From the NCBI RefSeq assembly GCF_024519465.1, contig NZ_JALJRW010000003.1:119158-183157 (forward strand): a DNA stretch of 64,000 nucleotides. Reading direction: 5' to 3'. Of the stretch, positions 16,490 through 27,914 are shown piece by piece. How positions within the stretch are numbered: position 1 is the stretch's first letter; each line of letters starts with the position of its first letter. The notes beneath the pieces were generated by a model. That model searched no databases and was not told the origin of the DNA. It saw only the letters and a list, made by a program, of their open reading frames with translations. This DNA is from Stenotrophomonas sp. Ste86 (GTDB lineage Bacteria; Pseudomonadota; Gammaproteobacteria; Xanthomonadales; Xanthomonadaceae). The translations under genes and the position numbers were made by a program.

Positions 16490-18883
16490 ATGAACCGCAA
16501 GACCAGTACGCTCGCCGCCGCCGTAGCTGTCGTGCTCGGTGCCTCCAGCATTGCCGCCAGCGCCCAGGATGCCCCGGCGCGCACCGCTGCCAATACGCTG
16601 GACACCATCATCGTCACCGGCACCCGGGTCGCCGACCGCACCGTGGCCGAGTCGCAGTCCCCGATCGACATCATCACCCCCGAAGCGCTGCAGTCCACCG
16701 GCACCACCGAGCTGGCCACCGCGCTGGCGCGCGCCCTGCCCTCGCTGAACTTCCCGCGCCCGGCGCTGACCGACGGCACCAGCGGCATCCGTCCGGCGCA
16801 GCTGCGCGGGCTGTCGCCGGACCAGGTGCTGGTGCTGGTCAACGGCAAGCGCCGGCATACCTCGGCGCAGATCAACGTCAACGGCAGCATCGGCCGCGGC
16901 TCGTCGGCGGTGGACATCAACGCGATCCCGATCGCGGCCATCGAACGCGTGGAAGTACTGCGCGACGGCGCCTCGGCGCAGTACGGCTCGGACGCCATCG
17001 CCGGCGTGGTCAACATCGTGCTCAAGGGCGCGTCCTCCGGCGGCAGCCTGGCCGTGGATGCGGGCCAGTACTCGGCCGGCGACGGCAACAAGTACCAGAT
17101 CTCCGGCGATGCCGGGATCGGCTTCGCCGACGGCCGCGGCAGCGTGCACGTGGCCGGGCAGATCCTGCAGCAGGATGAAAGCAATCGCGCCGGCCCGTAC
17201 CAGGGAACCACGCCCAACACCGGCAATTTCCCCAACATCGGCCAGACCACCTTTGTGGTCGGCGATCCGCAGGTGGATGCCACCGCCGCCTCGGTCAACG
17301 CCAGCTTCCAGTTCACCGACCATGTGTCGGCCTACGCAACGGCGATGGCCAGCAACCGCGACATCACCTCGTTCGCGTTCTACCGCTCGCGCACCAACAG
17401 CGGCCAGGGCGCACTGCTGGCGCAGACCTACCCGGACGGCTTCGTGCCGCAGATCAACCAGTACTCCAAGGACCGCTCGCTGGTGGCCGGGGTCAAGGGC
17501 GACACCGACAACGGCTGGACCTGGGATGTGAGCGCCAACCACGGCGAGAACACGATCGACTTCCACACCCGCAACAGCATCAACTACAGCCTCGGCCTGA
17601 CCAGCCCGCGCTCGTTCTACGACGGTGCGCTCAAGTACACCCAGGATATCTTCAACGCCGACCTGACCAAGTCGCTGGACTGGGGCCTGGCCTACCCGGT
17701 GACGCTGTCCTTCGGCGGTGAGTACCGCCGCGAGAACTGGGAGCAGTCCGCGGGCGAAGCCAATGCGTACTTCGGCAGCGGCGCGCAGGGTTTCGGTGGG
17801 TTCACCCCGGTCAACGCGGTGGACAACGACCGCCACAACTACGCGGTGTACGGCGGGCTGGAAGCGGACCTCACCGACAAGTTCTCCGCCGGCGTGACCG
17901 GCCGCTACGAAGACTATTCGGACTTCGGCGACAAGTTCTCCGGGAAGCTCTCGGCGCGCTATGCGTTCACCGAGAAGGTCGCCCTGCGCGCCACCGCCTC
18001 TTCCGGCTTCCGTGCGCCGTCGCTGGCCCAGCAGAGCTACCAGGCGGTGACCAGCACGATCGTCAACGGTACCTTCGTCGAACGCGGCACCTTCCCCACC
18101 ACCAGCCTGGCCGCACAGGCGCTGGGTGCCAGCCCGCTGAAGGCTGAAAGCTCCACCTCCTACAGCGTGGGCCTGGTGCTGCAGCCGGTCGAGCGCCTGT
18201 ACCTGACGGTGGATGCGTACCAGATCGATATCGATGACCGTATCGTGCTGTCCACCAACATCACCACCAACGCGGCGGCCAACTCGCTGCTGAGCGGACT
18301 GGGGCTGCCGGGCGTTACCGCGTTCTCCTACTTCACCAACGGCGTGGATACCCGCACCCGTGGCGTGGACGCGGTATCCAGCTACAGCATCCCCTTCAGC
18401 GCCAGCACGCTGGAACTGACCGCCGCCTACAGCTACAACGAGACCGAGGTGAAGAAGTTCATCGCCTCCCCGCCGGTGTTCGGCACGCTGGGCATCACCC
18501 AGTCGCTGATCGGCCGCGACGAGATCGGTCGCATCGAAGACAGCTACCCGCGCGACAAGACCATCCTCAGCGGCACCTGGCGCAGCGACCACTGGGACCT
18601 GAACCTGGCGGCCACCCGCTACGGCAGCTTCACCGTGCGCAACTCGGCCACCGCGCTGCGTGACCAGACGTACGACGCCTCGTGGGTGCTGGATGCGTCG
18701 GTCAGCTACAAGCCGAGCGAGAACTGGGCACTCACCCTGGGCGCGGACAACCTGCTGGACGAGTACCCCGACCGCACCGTGGATCTGCAGAACTCCACGT
18801 GGGGCATGCTGCCGTACAGCAACTACTCGCCGTATGGGTTCAATGGTGCGTACGTGTACGGGCGGATCACGTACAAGTGGTGA
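16490..18883 (+). CDS. TonB-dependent outer-membrane receptor
   Basis: 797 residues. Signal peptide MNRKTSTLAAAVAVVLG to about 27; a TonB box-like LDTIIVTGTRV just after it; plug domain about 45-170 with RGLSPDQVLVLVNGKRRHT and VEVLRDGASAQYGSDAIAGV; then a 22-strand barrel ending GRITYKW, an aromatic C-terminus recognised by the BAM machinery. The start at 16490 puts the signal peptide at the N-terminus; an upstream in-frame ATG at 16373 adds a poor leader. Substrate is not predictable: no transporter, FecI/FecR or degradative genes flank it. A paralogue with a very similar plug lies at 34.1 kb. Confidence 0.9.
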   Translation: MNRKTSTLAAAVAVVLGASSIAASAQDAPARTAANTLDTIIVTGTRVADRTVAESQSPIDIITPEALQSTGTTELATALARALPSLNFPRPALTDGTSGIRPAQLRGLSPDQVLVLVNGKRRHTSAQINVNGSIGRGSSAVDINAIPIAAIERVEVLRDGASAQYGSDAIAGVVNIVLKGASSGGSLAVDAGQYSAGDGNKYQISGDAGIGFADGRGSVHVAGQILQQDESNRAGPYQGTTPNTGNFPNIGQTTFVVGDPQVDATAASVNASFQFTDHVSAYATAMASNRDITSFAFYRSRTNSGQGALLAQTYPDGFVPQINQYSKDRSLVAGVKGDTDNGWTWDVSANHGENTIDFHTRNSINYSLGLTSPRSFYDGALKYTQDIFNADLTKSLDWGLAYPVTLSFGGEYRRENWEQSAGEANAYFGSGAQGFGGFTPVNAVDNDRHNYAVYGGLEADLTDKFSAGVTGRYEDYSDFGDKFSGKLSARYAFTEKVALRATASSGFRAPSLAQQSYQAVTSTIVNGTFVERGTFPTTSLAAQALGASPLKAESSTSYSVGLVLQPVERLYLTVDAYQIDIDDRIVLSTNITTNAAANSLLSGLGLPGVTAFSYFTNGVDTRTRGVDAVSSYSIPFSASTLELTAAYSYNETEVKKFIASPPVFGTLGITQSLIGRDEIGRIEDSYPRDKTILSGTWRSDHWDLNLAATRYGSFTVRNSATALRDQTYDASWVLDASVSYKPSENWALTLGADNLLDEYPDRTVDLQNSTWGMLPYSNYSPYGFNGAYVYGRITYKW

Positions 18884-18887
18884 TCGG

Positions 18888-18960
18888 GTGGTGCCGGCCG
18901 TTGGCCGGCAACACGAAGCCCCCTGGCATCGCGTGGTTGCCGGCCAGCGGCCGGCACTAC
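18888..18960. repeat. Two GTAG-type palindromes after the TonB receptor
   Basis: 18888-18912 (core CCGGCCGTTGGCCGG) and 18937-18960 (core CCGGCCAGCGGCCGG, ending CACTAC). The first begins 5 bp after the stop codon. This is the same palindrome class as elsewhere in the window, placed as an mRNA 3' element. Confidence 0.8.
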
Positions 18961-19167
18961 CGTTGAATCCCACGCCCCGGTCCGCCGGGGCGTGGGCATT
19001 TTCAGCCTGGCAAACCCTCATTTAGCGCATTCCTGCCTGTCGCGCGCGCCTGTCCCGGACAGCACATCACCTGACCACGGGGACATGACAGCCTTGCGGT
19101 CGTCGATGTTTGCTCGATACCACCGCATCGGTGAAAATCGGGGCATCCCCCTGTTCTGCGAGCCCCG

Positions 19168-20868
19168 ATGCACCATGACACCGACCTGATCAACATCGTT
19201 GCCGTTGGCCTGGGGCTCGCCTTCATCTTCGGCGCGCTGGCCAACAAGCTGCGTTTGTCTCCGCTGGTCGGTTACCTGGTTGCGGGCATCTGCGTAGGAC
19301 CCTTCACTCCCGGCTTCGTCGCCGACCAGGCGCTGGCCAACCAGCTGGCCGAGATCGGCGTGATGCTGCTGATGTTCGGTGTCGGCCTGCATTTCTCGCT
19401 GAAGGACCTGATGGCGGTCAAAGCCATCGCCATCCCCGGCGCCATCGGCCAGATTCTGGTGGCCACCCTGCTCGGCTGGGGCCTGGCGGCGCTGATGGGC
19501 TGGCCGGTGATCCACGGCATCGTGTTCGGCTTCGCGTTGGCCACCGCCAGTACCGTGGTGTTGTTGCGCGCGATGGAAGAACGGCGCCTGCTGGAAACCC
19601 AGCGTGGCAAGATCGCGATCGGCTGGCTGATCGTGGAAGACCTGGCCTGCGTGCTGGCCTTGGTGATGATGCCGGTGTTGGCCGGCGTGTTCGGTCCGGA
19701 TGCGGCCAATGAAACCCATACCGTCGGCAGCGTGCTGGCCAGCATCGGCTGGACCTTCGTGCAGCTGGGCCTGTTCGTGGCGGTGATGCTGGTGGTGGGG
19801 CGGCGGGTGATCCCGTGGATCCTCGAGCGCATCGCCGGTACCGGTTCGCGCGAGCTGTTCACCCTGGCGGTGCTGGCCATTGCACTTGGCGTGGCGTTCG
19901 GTTCGGCGATGCTGTTCGGTGTGTCGTTCGCGCTCGGTGCGTTCTTCGCCGGCATGCTGCTCAACGAATCGGAGCTGAGCCACAAGGCCGCCAACGATTC
20001 ACTGCCGCTGCGCGATGCGTTCGCGGTGCTGTTCTTCGTCTCGGTGGGCATGCTGTTCAACCCGGCGATCCTGATCGAACATCCGTGGCAGGTGCTGGCC
20101 ACCGCGGCGATCATCATGTTCGGCAAATCCGCCGCCGCGTTCGTGATCGTGCGCGCGTTCGGCCACCCGACCGGCACCGCGCTGACCATCTCGGCCAGCC
20201 TGGCGCAGATCGGCGAGTTCGCCTTCATCATCGCCGGCCTCGGCGTGACGCTGAAAATCCTGCCGCCCACCGGGCAGGCGCTGGTGCTGGCCGGTGCGCT
20301 GATCTCGATCATGCTCAACCCGCTGGTGTTCGGCCTGCTCGACCGCTGGCTGCTCAAGCACCAGGAAACCACGCCGACCGCGGTGGAAACCGAGCTGCCG
20401 CCCGGCCCGTCGCTGGACCTGCACGACCATGCCATCGTGATCGGCTACGGCCGCGTCGGCAGCGCGCTGGCCCAGGTGCTGCGTGATCGTGGCGTGCCGG
20501 TGCTGGTGATCGACGACAACCGCGAACACGTGGCCGAAGCGCACGCGGCCGGGCTGCCCGGCATCCGCGGCAGTGCGGCCTCGGACAAGGTGCTGGCCGA
20601 GGCCCATCCCGAGCGCGCCAAGATCGCCGTACTGGCGATCCCGCAGCCGCTGGAAGCTGGTGAGACCCTGGCCAAGCTGCGCGCGTTGAACCCGGGCCTG
20701 ACCCTGCTGGCCCGCGCGCACAGCGATGCCGAAGTAAAGCACCTGCTCGAGCATGGCGCCGACGGCACGGTCATGGCCGAGCGCGAGCTGGCCTATTCGC
20801 TGGCCGAGATGGTGATGGCGACCCCGCCGTACCGCACCTTGGGCAAGCACAGCATCCCGGTGGTGTAG
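19168..20868 (+). CDS. CPA2 cation:proton antiporter with TrkA-N domain (YbaL/KefB-like)
   Basis: 566 residues. About 12-13 transmembrane helices (residues 8-400) of the Na/H exchanger CPA2 fold, with LSPLVGYLVAGICVGP, FGFALATASTVVLLRAMEER and ASLAQIGEFAFIIAGLG. A cytosolic TrkA-N (RCK) domain follows from about 418 with the Rossmann motif VIGYGRVGSALAQVLRDRG and DDN ending beta-2. The layout fits YbaL-type or KefB/KefC-type K+ (or Na+) efflux controlled by nucleotide or thiol. The KefC-specific ancillary subunit KefF/G is not adjacent. It stands alone, flanked by GTAG repeats. Confidence 0.87.
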   Translation: MHHDTDLINIVAVGLGLAFIFGALANKLRLSPLVGYLVAGICVGPFTPGFVADQALANQLAEIGVMLLMFGVGLHFSLKDLMAVKAIAIPGAIGQILVATLLGWGLAALMGWPVIHGIVFGFALATASTVVLLRAMEERRLLETQRGKIAIGWLIVEDLACVLALVMMPVLAGVFGPDAANETHTVGSVLASIGWTFVQLGLFVAVMLVVGRRVIPWILERIAGTGSRELFTLAVLAIALGVAFGSAMLFGVSFALGAFFAGMLLNESELSHKAANDSLPLRDAFAVLFFVSVGMLFNPAILIEHPWQVLATAAIIMFGKSAAAFVIVRAFGHPTGTALTISASLAQIGEFAFIIAGLGVTLKILPPTGQALVLAGALISIMLNPLVFGLLDRWLLKHQETTPTAVETELPPGPSLDLHDHAIVIGYGRVGSALAQVLRDRGVPVLVIDDNREHVAEAHAAGLPGIRGSAASDKVLAEAHPERAKIAVLAIPQPLEAGETLAKLRALNPGLTLLARAHSDAEVKHLLEHGADGTVMAERELAYSLAEMVMATPPYRTLGKHSIPVV

Positions 20869-20910
20869 CGGCGCGGATCGCGTGTCCGCGTAGCGTTCGG
20901 GCACCGCGCG

Positions 20911-20934
20911 CAGCCACCCATGGGGTGGCTCTAC
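20911..20934. repeat. GTAG palindrome, left member of a perfect inverted pair
   Basis: 24-nt palindrome with core CCACCCATGGGGTGG ending CTAC. It is the exact reverse complement of the palindrome at 21051-21074, and the same 24-mer recurs at 60232 and 60281. It stands 43 bp after the antiporter stop. Confidence 0.88.
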
Positions 20935-20940
20935 CCCTGG

Positions 20941-21032
20941 CGCACCGATGCGCCACATACCGCCGCACCGATGCGCCACATACCGCCGCACCGATGCGCC
21001 ACGTACCGCCGCACCGATGCGCCACGTATCAC
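20941..21032. repeat. Tandem array, four copies of a 23-bp unit
   Basis: Four head-to-tail copies starting at 20941, 20964, 20987 and 21010; the unit begins CGCACCGATGCGCCAC and ends with ATACCGC or GTACCGC. Copies 1-2 read CACATAC and copies 3-4 CACGTA, so only one or two positions vary. The unit holds a partial dyad (GCACCGATGCG). The array is enclosed by the perfect inverted GTAG pair 20911/21051. There are no unique spacers, so it is not CRISPR. Confidence 0.9.
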
Positions 21033-21050
21033 CACGTCAACACCCCCCCG

Positions 21051-21074
21051 GTAGAGCCACCCCATGGGTGGCTG
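21051..21074. repeat. GTAG palindrome, right member of a perfect inverted pair
   Basis: Begins GTAG and is the exact complement of 20911-20934. It ends 38 bp before the stop codon of the convergent AraC-type gene. With its partner it could fold a 24-bp stem around the 23-bp array. Confidence 0.88.
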
Positions 21075-21112
21075 CTGTTCATTCCAGCCGCGCGTACCGG
21101 CCGTGTGCCCGG

Positions 21113-21994
21113 TCAGCGCACCGGCACGCAGATGTCCGCCCGCAGGATCGCCTCGGGCACGTCTTCGGGATCGTCCAGGTAGTGGTAGTACAGCGGCGCG
21201 TCGCGCAGTGCGTGCCCGCTGTCGGGCAGCCACTGGCGCAGCAGTGCGTCGGTGGCCGCGTCCAATCCGGCGTAGCTGCCCACATGGCGCAGCACGGCAT
21301 ACTCGCCACCGCCCAGGGTCAGCGCACGCAATGGCGCGGGGATGCCGTCAAAGGCGCGGCCAAAGCCCATGCCGCACTCGAACTCGCACGCGTCGGCCGG
21401 GACATCGCGATGGTCGTTCAGCGCGATGCCCACCAGCGCCTGCAAGTGGTCGGCCAGGCCCTGTTCCGCAGCCCAGGCATACACCTGCCCGAACGCCTGG
21501 TCGAGGTCGTCGAAGGCGCCGCGCGTGCGCAACACCACCACGTCGAACGGCTCCAGCGCAGTCACCTGCACCTGCAGCGGGGTCATGTCGTCGTTGCCGT
21601 CACCGGCCGGCAGCGCAAGTCGTTGCTGCCAGTGCGCGCGCAGCGCCGCATCCTCGCGCAGGGCGCTGGGCGTGGCGTCCACGGCCTGCCGGCAAGCGCG
21701 GGCCAACGCCTGCGGGCTTTCAAAACCCACCTCCAGCGCTACCTCGGTCACCCGGCTGTCGGCGCGGGCCAGCAACTGAAGACCGCGCAGCAGGCGAAGG
21801 CGGGCCACGGTGCGCCCCGGCGTTTCGCCGGTCAGCGCGCGGTACAGGCGATGGAAATGGAACGGCGACTGGTGCGCGATGGCCGCCAGCGCATCCAGAT
21901 CGGGCAAGGGCTCGCCGCTCCGCAGGCACTGCTGCAGGTGGGCGATCACACGGTCGATGCCGTGGCGTTGGCGTAACTGAGCAATGCGGCTCAT
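21113..21994 (-). CDS. AraC-family regulator with GyrI-like effector domain
   Basis: 293 residues. The AraC/XylS DNA-binding domain comes first (about 1-115: VIAHLQQCL, HFHRLYRALTGETPG, VALEVGFESPQALARACR). A GyrI-like small-molecule-binding domain (about 140-293) follows, with RTRGAFDDLDQAFGQVYAWA, GIALNDHRDVPADACEFECG and the ending DICVPVR. This order is that of SbmC/Rob-type regulators that sense hydrophobic or cationic compounds. The ATG at 21994 gives MSRIAQLRQRH. No efflux or target gene is adjacent, so the regulon is unknown. Confidence 0.87.
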   Translation of the reverse strand: MSRIAQLRQRHGIDRVIAHLQQCLRSGEPLPDLDALAAIAHQSPFHFHRLYRALTGETPGRTVARLRLLRGLQLLARADSRVTEVALEVGFESPQALARACRQAVDATPSALREDAALRAHWQQRLALPAGDGNDDMTPLQVQVTALEPFDVVVLRTRGAFDDLDQAFGQVYAWAAEQGLADHLQALVGIALNDHRDVPADACEFECGMGFGRAFDGIPAPLRALTLGGGEYAVLRHVGSYAGLDAATDALLRQWLPDSGHALRDAPLYYHYLDDPEDVPEAILRADICVPVR

Positions 21995-22233
21995 GACGGG
22001 CTCCGTGTCGGGTGACGTCCAGCATGCGTCGGTGCCCGCCACGGCGCGTGGCCGATCTTGCGCAGTTGCAGGCCCGTCATCGTCGGTGTCGACCGTTGAT
22101 CGGCACGCGCAACGAGTCTAGCCCGCGCCGCCGCCCTGCGTGGCCAGCACATGCCCCAAGCCGATAGCGCAGCCTCGGCGGCGTCAAAAACCCCACGGCG
22201 GACGGCCCGCACCGGCCGCCGTGGGCCCCACCT

Positions 22234-23535
22234 CTACGCCTTCGCCAACGCCTGCTGCAGGTCGGCCAGCAGGTCGTCGATATGTTCGATGCCGATCGAC
22301 AGCCGAACGGTGTCTTCGCTTACACCGGCTTTCTCCAGCTCGGCCGCGTCCAGCTGGCGGTGCGTGGTCGAGGCCGGATGGGTGGCCAGCGATTTGGCGT
22401 CGCCCAGATTCACCAGGCGGGTGAACAACTGCAGCGCATCCAGGAAGCGTGCGCCGGCGGCGCGGCCACCGGGCAGGCCGAAGGTGAGCACGCCCGAGCC
22501 GTGGCCGCGCAGGTACTTCTGCACCAGCGCATGCTCAGGGTGGTCCGGCAGCGCGGCATAGTTCACCCAGTCCACCTTGGCGTGGTCGCGCAGGAACTGC
22601 GCCACCGCCAGCGCGTTGGCGTTGATCCGGTCCATGCGCAGCGCCAGGGTTTCGATGCCCTGCAGGATCAGGAACGAATTGAACGGGGAGATCGCCGCGC
22701 CGGTGTTGCGCAGTGGCACCACCCGCGCGCGGCCGATGTAGGCCGCCGGGCCGAGCGCCTCGGTATAGACCACGCCGTGGTAGCTCACGTCCGGCTCGTT
22801 GAGCCGGCGGAAGCGCTGCTTGTGCTCGGCCCAGGGGAAGCGGCCCGAATCGACGATGGCGCCGCCCAGGCTGGTGCCATGGCCGCCGAGATACTTGGTC
22901 AGCGAGTGCACCACGATGTCCGCGCCGAAATCGAACGAGCGCTGCAGGTAAGGGGTGGCCACGGTGTTGTCCACGATTACCGGCACACCGTGCGCGTGGG
23001 CGATCTTCGCCACCGCTTCGATATCGGTGATGTTGCCGCGTGGGTTGCCGATCGACTCGACGAAGACGGCCTTGGTGCGGTTGTCGATCAGGGCCGCGAA
23101 CGCCTCGGGATCGTTGTAGTCGGCAAACCGGGTCTGGATGCCGAACTGCGGCAGGGTATGCGCGAACAGGTTGTAGGTGCCGCCATACAGCGCACTGGAG
23201 GAAACGATGTTGTCGCCGGCTTCGGCGATGGTCTGGATCGCGTAGGTGATGGCGGCCTGCCCGGAGGCCAGCGCCAGCGCGCCGATGCCGCCTTCGAGCG
23301 CGGCGATGCGCTGCTCCAGCACGTCGGTGGTGGGGTTCATGATGCGGGTGTAGATGTTGCCCGGCACCTTCAGGTCGAACAGGTCCGCACCGTGCTGGGT
23401 GTCATCGAAGGCGTAGGCCACGGTCTGGTAGATCGGCACCGCCACCGCGCGGGTGGTTGGATCGGGCGTGTAGCCGCCGTGGACGGCGATGGTCTCCGTG
23501 CGCCACGGTGATGGGGGACTGCCGTGCTCGGACAT
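22234..23535 (-). CDS. metY: O-acetylhomoserine aminocarboxypropyltransferase / sulfhydrylase
   Basis: 433-residue Cys/Met-metabolism PLP enzyme that makes homocysteine from O-acetylhomoserine and sulphide. Family marks include [18 protein letters not shown], the PLP phosphate-binding ALASGQAA and [10 protein letters not shown], the PLP-stacking region NTVATP, and the Schiff-base Lys in SLTKYLGG. Length and the C-terminal [13 protein letters not shown] fit MetY rather than MetB/MetC (about 380-400). AGGAG lies just before the ATG at 23535. It lies downstream of clpB on the same strand, but a strong terminator at 23572-23597 intervenes, so its own promoter has to sit close to that hairpin. Confidence 0.92.
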   Translation of the reverse strand: MSEHGSPPSPWRTETIAVHGGYTPDPTTRAVAVPIYQTVAYAFDDTQHGADLFDLKVPGNIYTRIMNPTTDVLEQRIAALEGGIGALALASGQAAITYAIQTIAEAGDNIVSSSALYGGTYNLFAHTLPQFGIQTRFADYNDPEAFAALIDNRTKAVFVESIGNPRGNITDIEAVAKIAHAHGVPVIVDNTVATPYLQRSFDFGADIVVHSLTKYLGGHGTSLGGAIVDSGRFPWAEHKQRFRRLNEPDVSYHGVVYTEALGPAAYIGRARVVPLRNTGAAISPFNSFLILQGIETLALRMDRINANALAVAQFLRDHAKVDWVNYAALPDHPEHALVQKYLRGHGSGVLTFGLPGGRAAGARFLDALQLFTRLVNLGDAKSLATHPASTTHRQLDAAELEKAGVSEDTVRLSIGIEHIDDLLADLQQALAKA

Positions 23536-23571
23536 CTCGTCTCCTCCGGTTGAACGCTGACGATACCGAAC

Positions 23572-23597
23572 AAAAAACCCCCGCCGGGGCGGGGGTT
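23572..23597 (-). terminator. Rho-independent terminator of clpB
   Basis: Read on the minus strand: an 8-bp GC stem (CCCCCGCC/GGCGGGGG, 2-nt loop) followed by six T. It lies 60 bp after the clpB stop and only 37 nt before the metY ATG. Confidence 0.85.
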
Positions 23598-23657
23598 CAT
23601 GCCAATGCCGCATGGCGTGAGGCCAAACGGCTATCAGGCCGCAGGCACGGGACAGGA

Positions 23658-26243
<2,586 letters not shown>

Positions 26244-26293
26244 GGGGAGTTCCTCTTTCGTGTAATGGCCAGCCTGGCTGGCAGATGTAACGG

Positions 26294-26321
26294 ATATGCG
26301 GTTGTCGCGCAGTGATTCAAG
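26294..26321 (-). promoter_or_regulatory. Sigma-32 heat-shock promoter of clpB
   Basis: On the minus strand CTTGAA (26321-26316) is followed after 14 nt by CCGCATAT (26301-26294), against the consensus CTTGAAA-N11-15-CCCCATNT. Transcription would start about 45 nt before the clpB ATG at 26243. Confidence 0.8.
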
Positions 26322-26426
26322 ACAATCCGGGCTGGCAATACAGCGCTCGCATCTCAATATATGCGAATACGTATCATTACTATTCAGCATTCGGCGTTGG
26401 CTGGTGTGGCTTTTAGAGTGATTCCC

Positions 26427-26825
26427 ATGCAGCCACGACACGAGGTCGTCGGCACGCTGTCCCGTTACCCTCGCCGCCGCAGGGCTGGCTGGGGGGTCGC
26501 GTGGCCTGCCGGGAAACCGCTGCCGACGTCACCAGGACACCGTCGCCCGCCTGCTGCACGACCGTGACCTGTCGGCCCTGCACGCGCCGCGGGCGTTGCT
26601 GGCCACGGTAGCGCGCGGGCTGGCGGCCAACGGGTTCTGGCGCCAGGGCCTGGTGCCTGACGTGCTTCAGCAGCTGGATGCAATGCGCGACGGCCTGCCG
26701 TCCCTGGCGCGCCGCATGCTCGTTCCGGCCAGTTCGACGGCCTGCGTTACGACGCCCTCAGCGACCGTCCTTGTCGCCCGTCAAGCGCCGCACGAAACGC
26801 GCCCTGCTTCGCTGCCTGCCGCCAA
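26427..26825 (+). pseudogene. Frameshifted remnant of a FecI-type ECF sigma factor
   Basis: Pieces of a FecI-like sigma factor occur in the right order but in changing frames. [14 protein letters not shown] is from 26427 and [10 protein letters not shown] from about 26504. Region 2/linker DTVARLLHDRDLSALHAPRA, then LLATVARGLAANGFWRQ and LDAMRDGLPSLARRML, share the frame beginning at 26536. Region 4 pieces FDGLRYDALSDR (from 26733) and LSPVKRRTKRALLRC (from about 26763) complete it. At least four frame changes are needed; one is explained by loss of a single C in the usual T-Q-D-T codons near 26533. No fecR or receptor gene is adjacent. By family knowledge such sigma factors control iron or TonB-receptor genes. 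It cannot make a working protein as it stands. Confidence 0.75.
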
Positions 26826-26868
26826 CGCGCCGCCCTTCCCACCTCCGGACCGGCGGCAGCGCCCGCCA

Positions 26869-27702
26869 TCAGCCGCGGCTGATTGCCGCGCGGATCGCCC
26901 GCAGCTGCTGTTTCACTGCGTGTGCCTGCGCGGCGTCCATGCGCAGCAGCAGCTTCTGTCCCACCGAGCGTGCCTGCAGCGCGGGATCGACAAAGCGATA
27001 GCGGCCGCGCTCATCGCGCGTTACCGACAACGGGCGCGGCGGCTCCGGTGTCTGCAGCAGGTGGTCGATCACCGCCACCAACCGGTCGTTGAAGTACGCG
27101 TTGGGCTGCCCCAGTTCTGCATACGCCTGCTGAAGCAACGGGTAGACGCGCACATAGGCCTTGCCCGCCGCCACCGCATCCAGCGCGGTAAAGGCCTTGA
27201 CGTAGGGGGCGTAGCGCGCGGCGTTGGTCGCCGCGATGTGCATCGTGCCATCCACCGTCTGGACCTGCAGGCTGCCGGGCAACGCACGCACCGCCATCGC
27301 GGGCGTTGGCACGCTGGGCTTGTCGAGGTTGTCGATATGGGTGACCACGCGCTGGATCAGATGATCGCGCAACAGCAGTACCAGTGCGCCGTCGCCGTTG
27401 AACAGCGACGACAGTGCGTCGAACACCGGCCCATCGCTGTCGGCCAGGGGGGGCAGTGCCGGATCGGCCGCATCCCGGGGATCGACCGGATGCTGGATGG
27501 GAGGCGGCGCTGGCGCCGCAGGTGATGCAGGAGCGGGCGATATCTTCGTACCCGTACCCGGTTGTGCTGCCGGCGCCTGCACGGGCACCTGTATGTCATC
27601 GACAAGACCGCGCAGGGTGTCGCTGAACAACCACGTTCCCGCACCGCCGATCACCACCACACCCAACACCCACGGCCAGATCGCCTTTCCACTCTTCTGC
27701 AT
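26869..27702 (-). CDS. DUF3014 inner-membrane-anchored protein
   Basis: 277 residues. One N-terminal transmembrane anchor (about 7-27, IWPWVLGVVVIGGAGTWLF) is followed by a Pro/Ala-rich linker (about 45-80) and a DUF3014 domain from about 85 starting PPLADSDGPVFDALSSLF. The domain continues with PLLQQAYAELG and DRLVAVIDHLL. It should be periplasmic and anchored in the inner membrane. The function of DUF3014 is not known to me. The ATG at 27702 is directly before the anchor. It faces the sigma-factor remnant end to end (44 bp gap) and is divergent from the glutathione transferase gene. Confidence 0.83.
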   Translation of the reverse strand: MQKSGKAIWPWVLGVVVIGGAGTWLFSDTLRGLVDDIQVPVQAPAAQPGTGTKISPAPASPAAPAPPPIQHPVDPRDAADPALPPLADSDGPVFDALSSLFNGDGALVLLLRDHLIQRVVTHIDNLDKPSVPTPAMAVRALPGSLQVQTVDGTMHIAATNAARYAPYVKAFTALDAVAAGKAYVRVYPLLQQAYAELGQPNAYFNDRLVAVIDHLLQTPEPPRPLSVTRDERGRYRFVDPALQARSVGQKLLLRMDAAQAHAVKQQLRAIRAAISRG

Positions 27703-27914
27703 GTTGCCGTACCTCGCGTTGCACGTGCCTGGACACCGTGTGACCCCCGCCATCGGGCGGGGTTCCCTGCGCACCTGCACGACCGCAGGATGCGCGTTGA
27801 CACCGCATCATCCCGCAGGCGCGATGAACCGCTGCCACGCCCGCCGCCACACACGCTCACGCCCGCGTAGCATGGGCACGCCGATGCTGTGCACTGTTCT
27901 TGTGGAGCACCGTG

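Noticed and set aside
16433..19021. 862-codon open frame on the minus strand
   Set aside because: Antisense shadow of the TonB receptor, which has a signal peptide, plug and aromatic C-terminus.
20941..21032. Possible CRISPR array
   Set aside because: The 23-bp units are head-to-tail with no spacers, and no cas genes are near.
23536..23600. SAM riboswitch ahead of metY
   Set aside because: Only a simple GC hairpin with a T run is present; the space is too short for an aptamer.
26465..26683. Minus-strand open frame inside the sigma-factor remnant
   Set aside because: It is antisense to the recognisable FecI pieces and has no family features.
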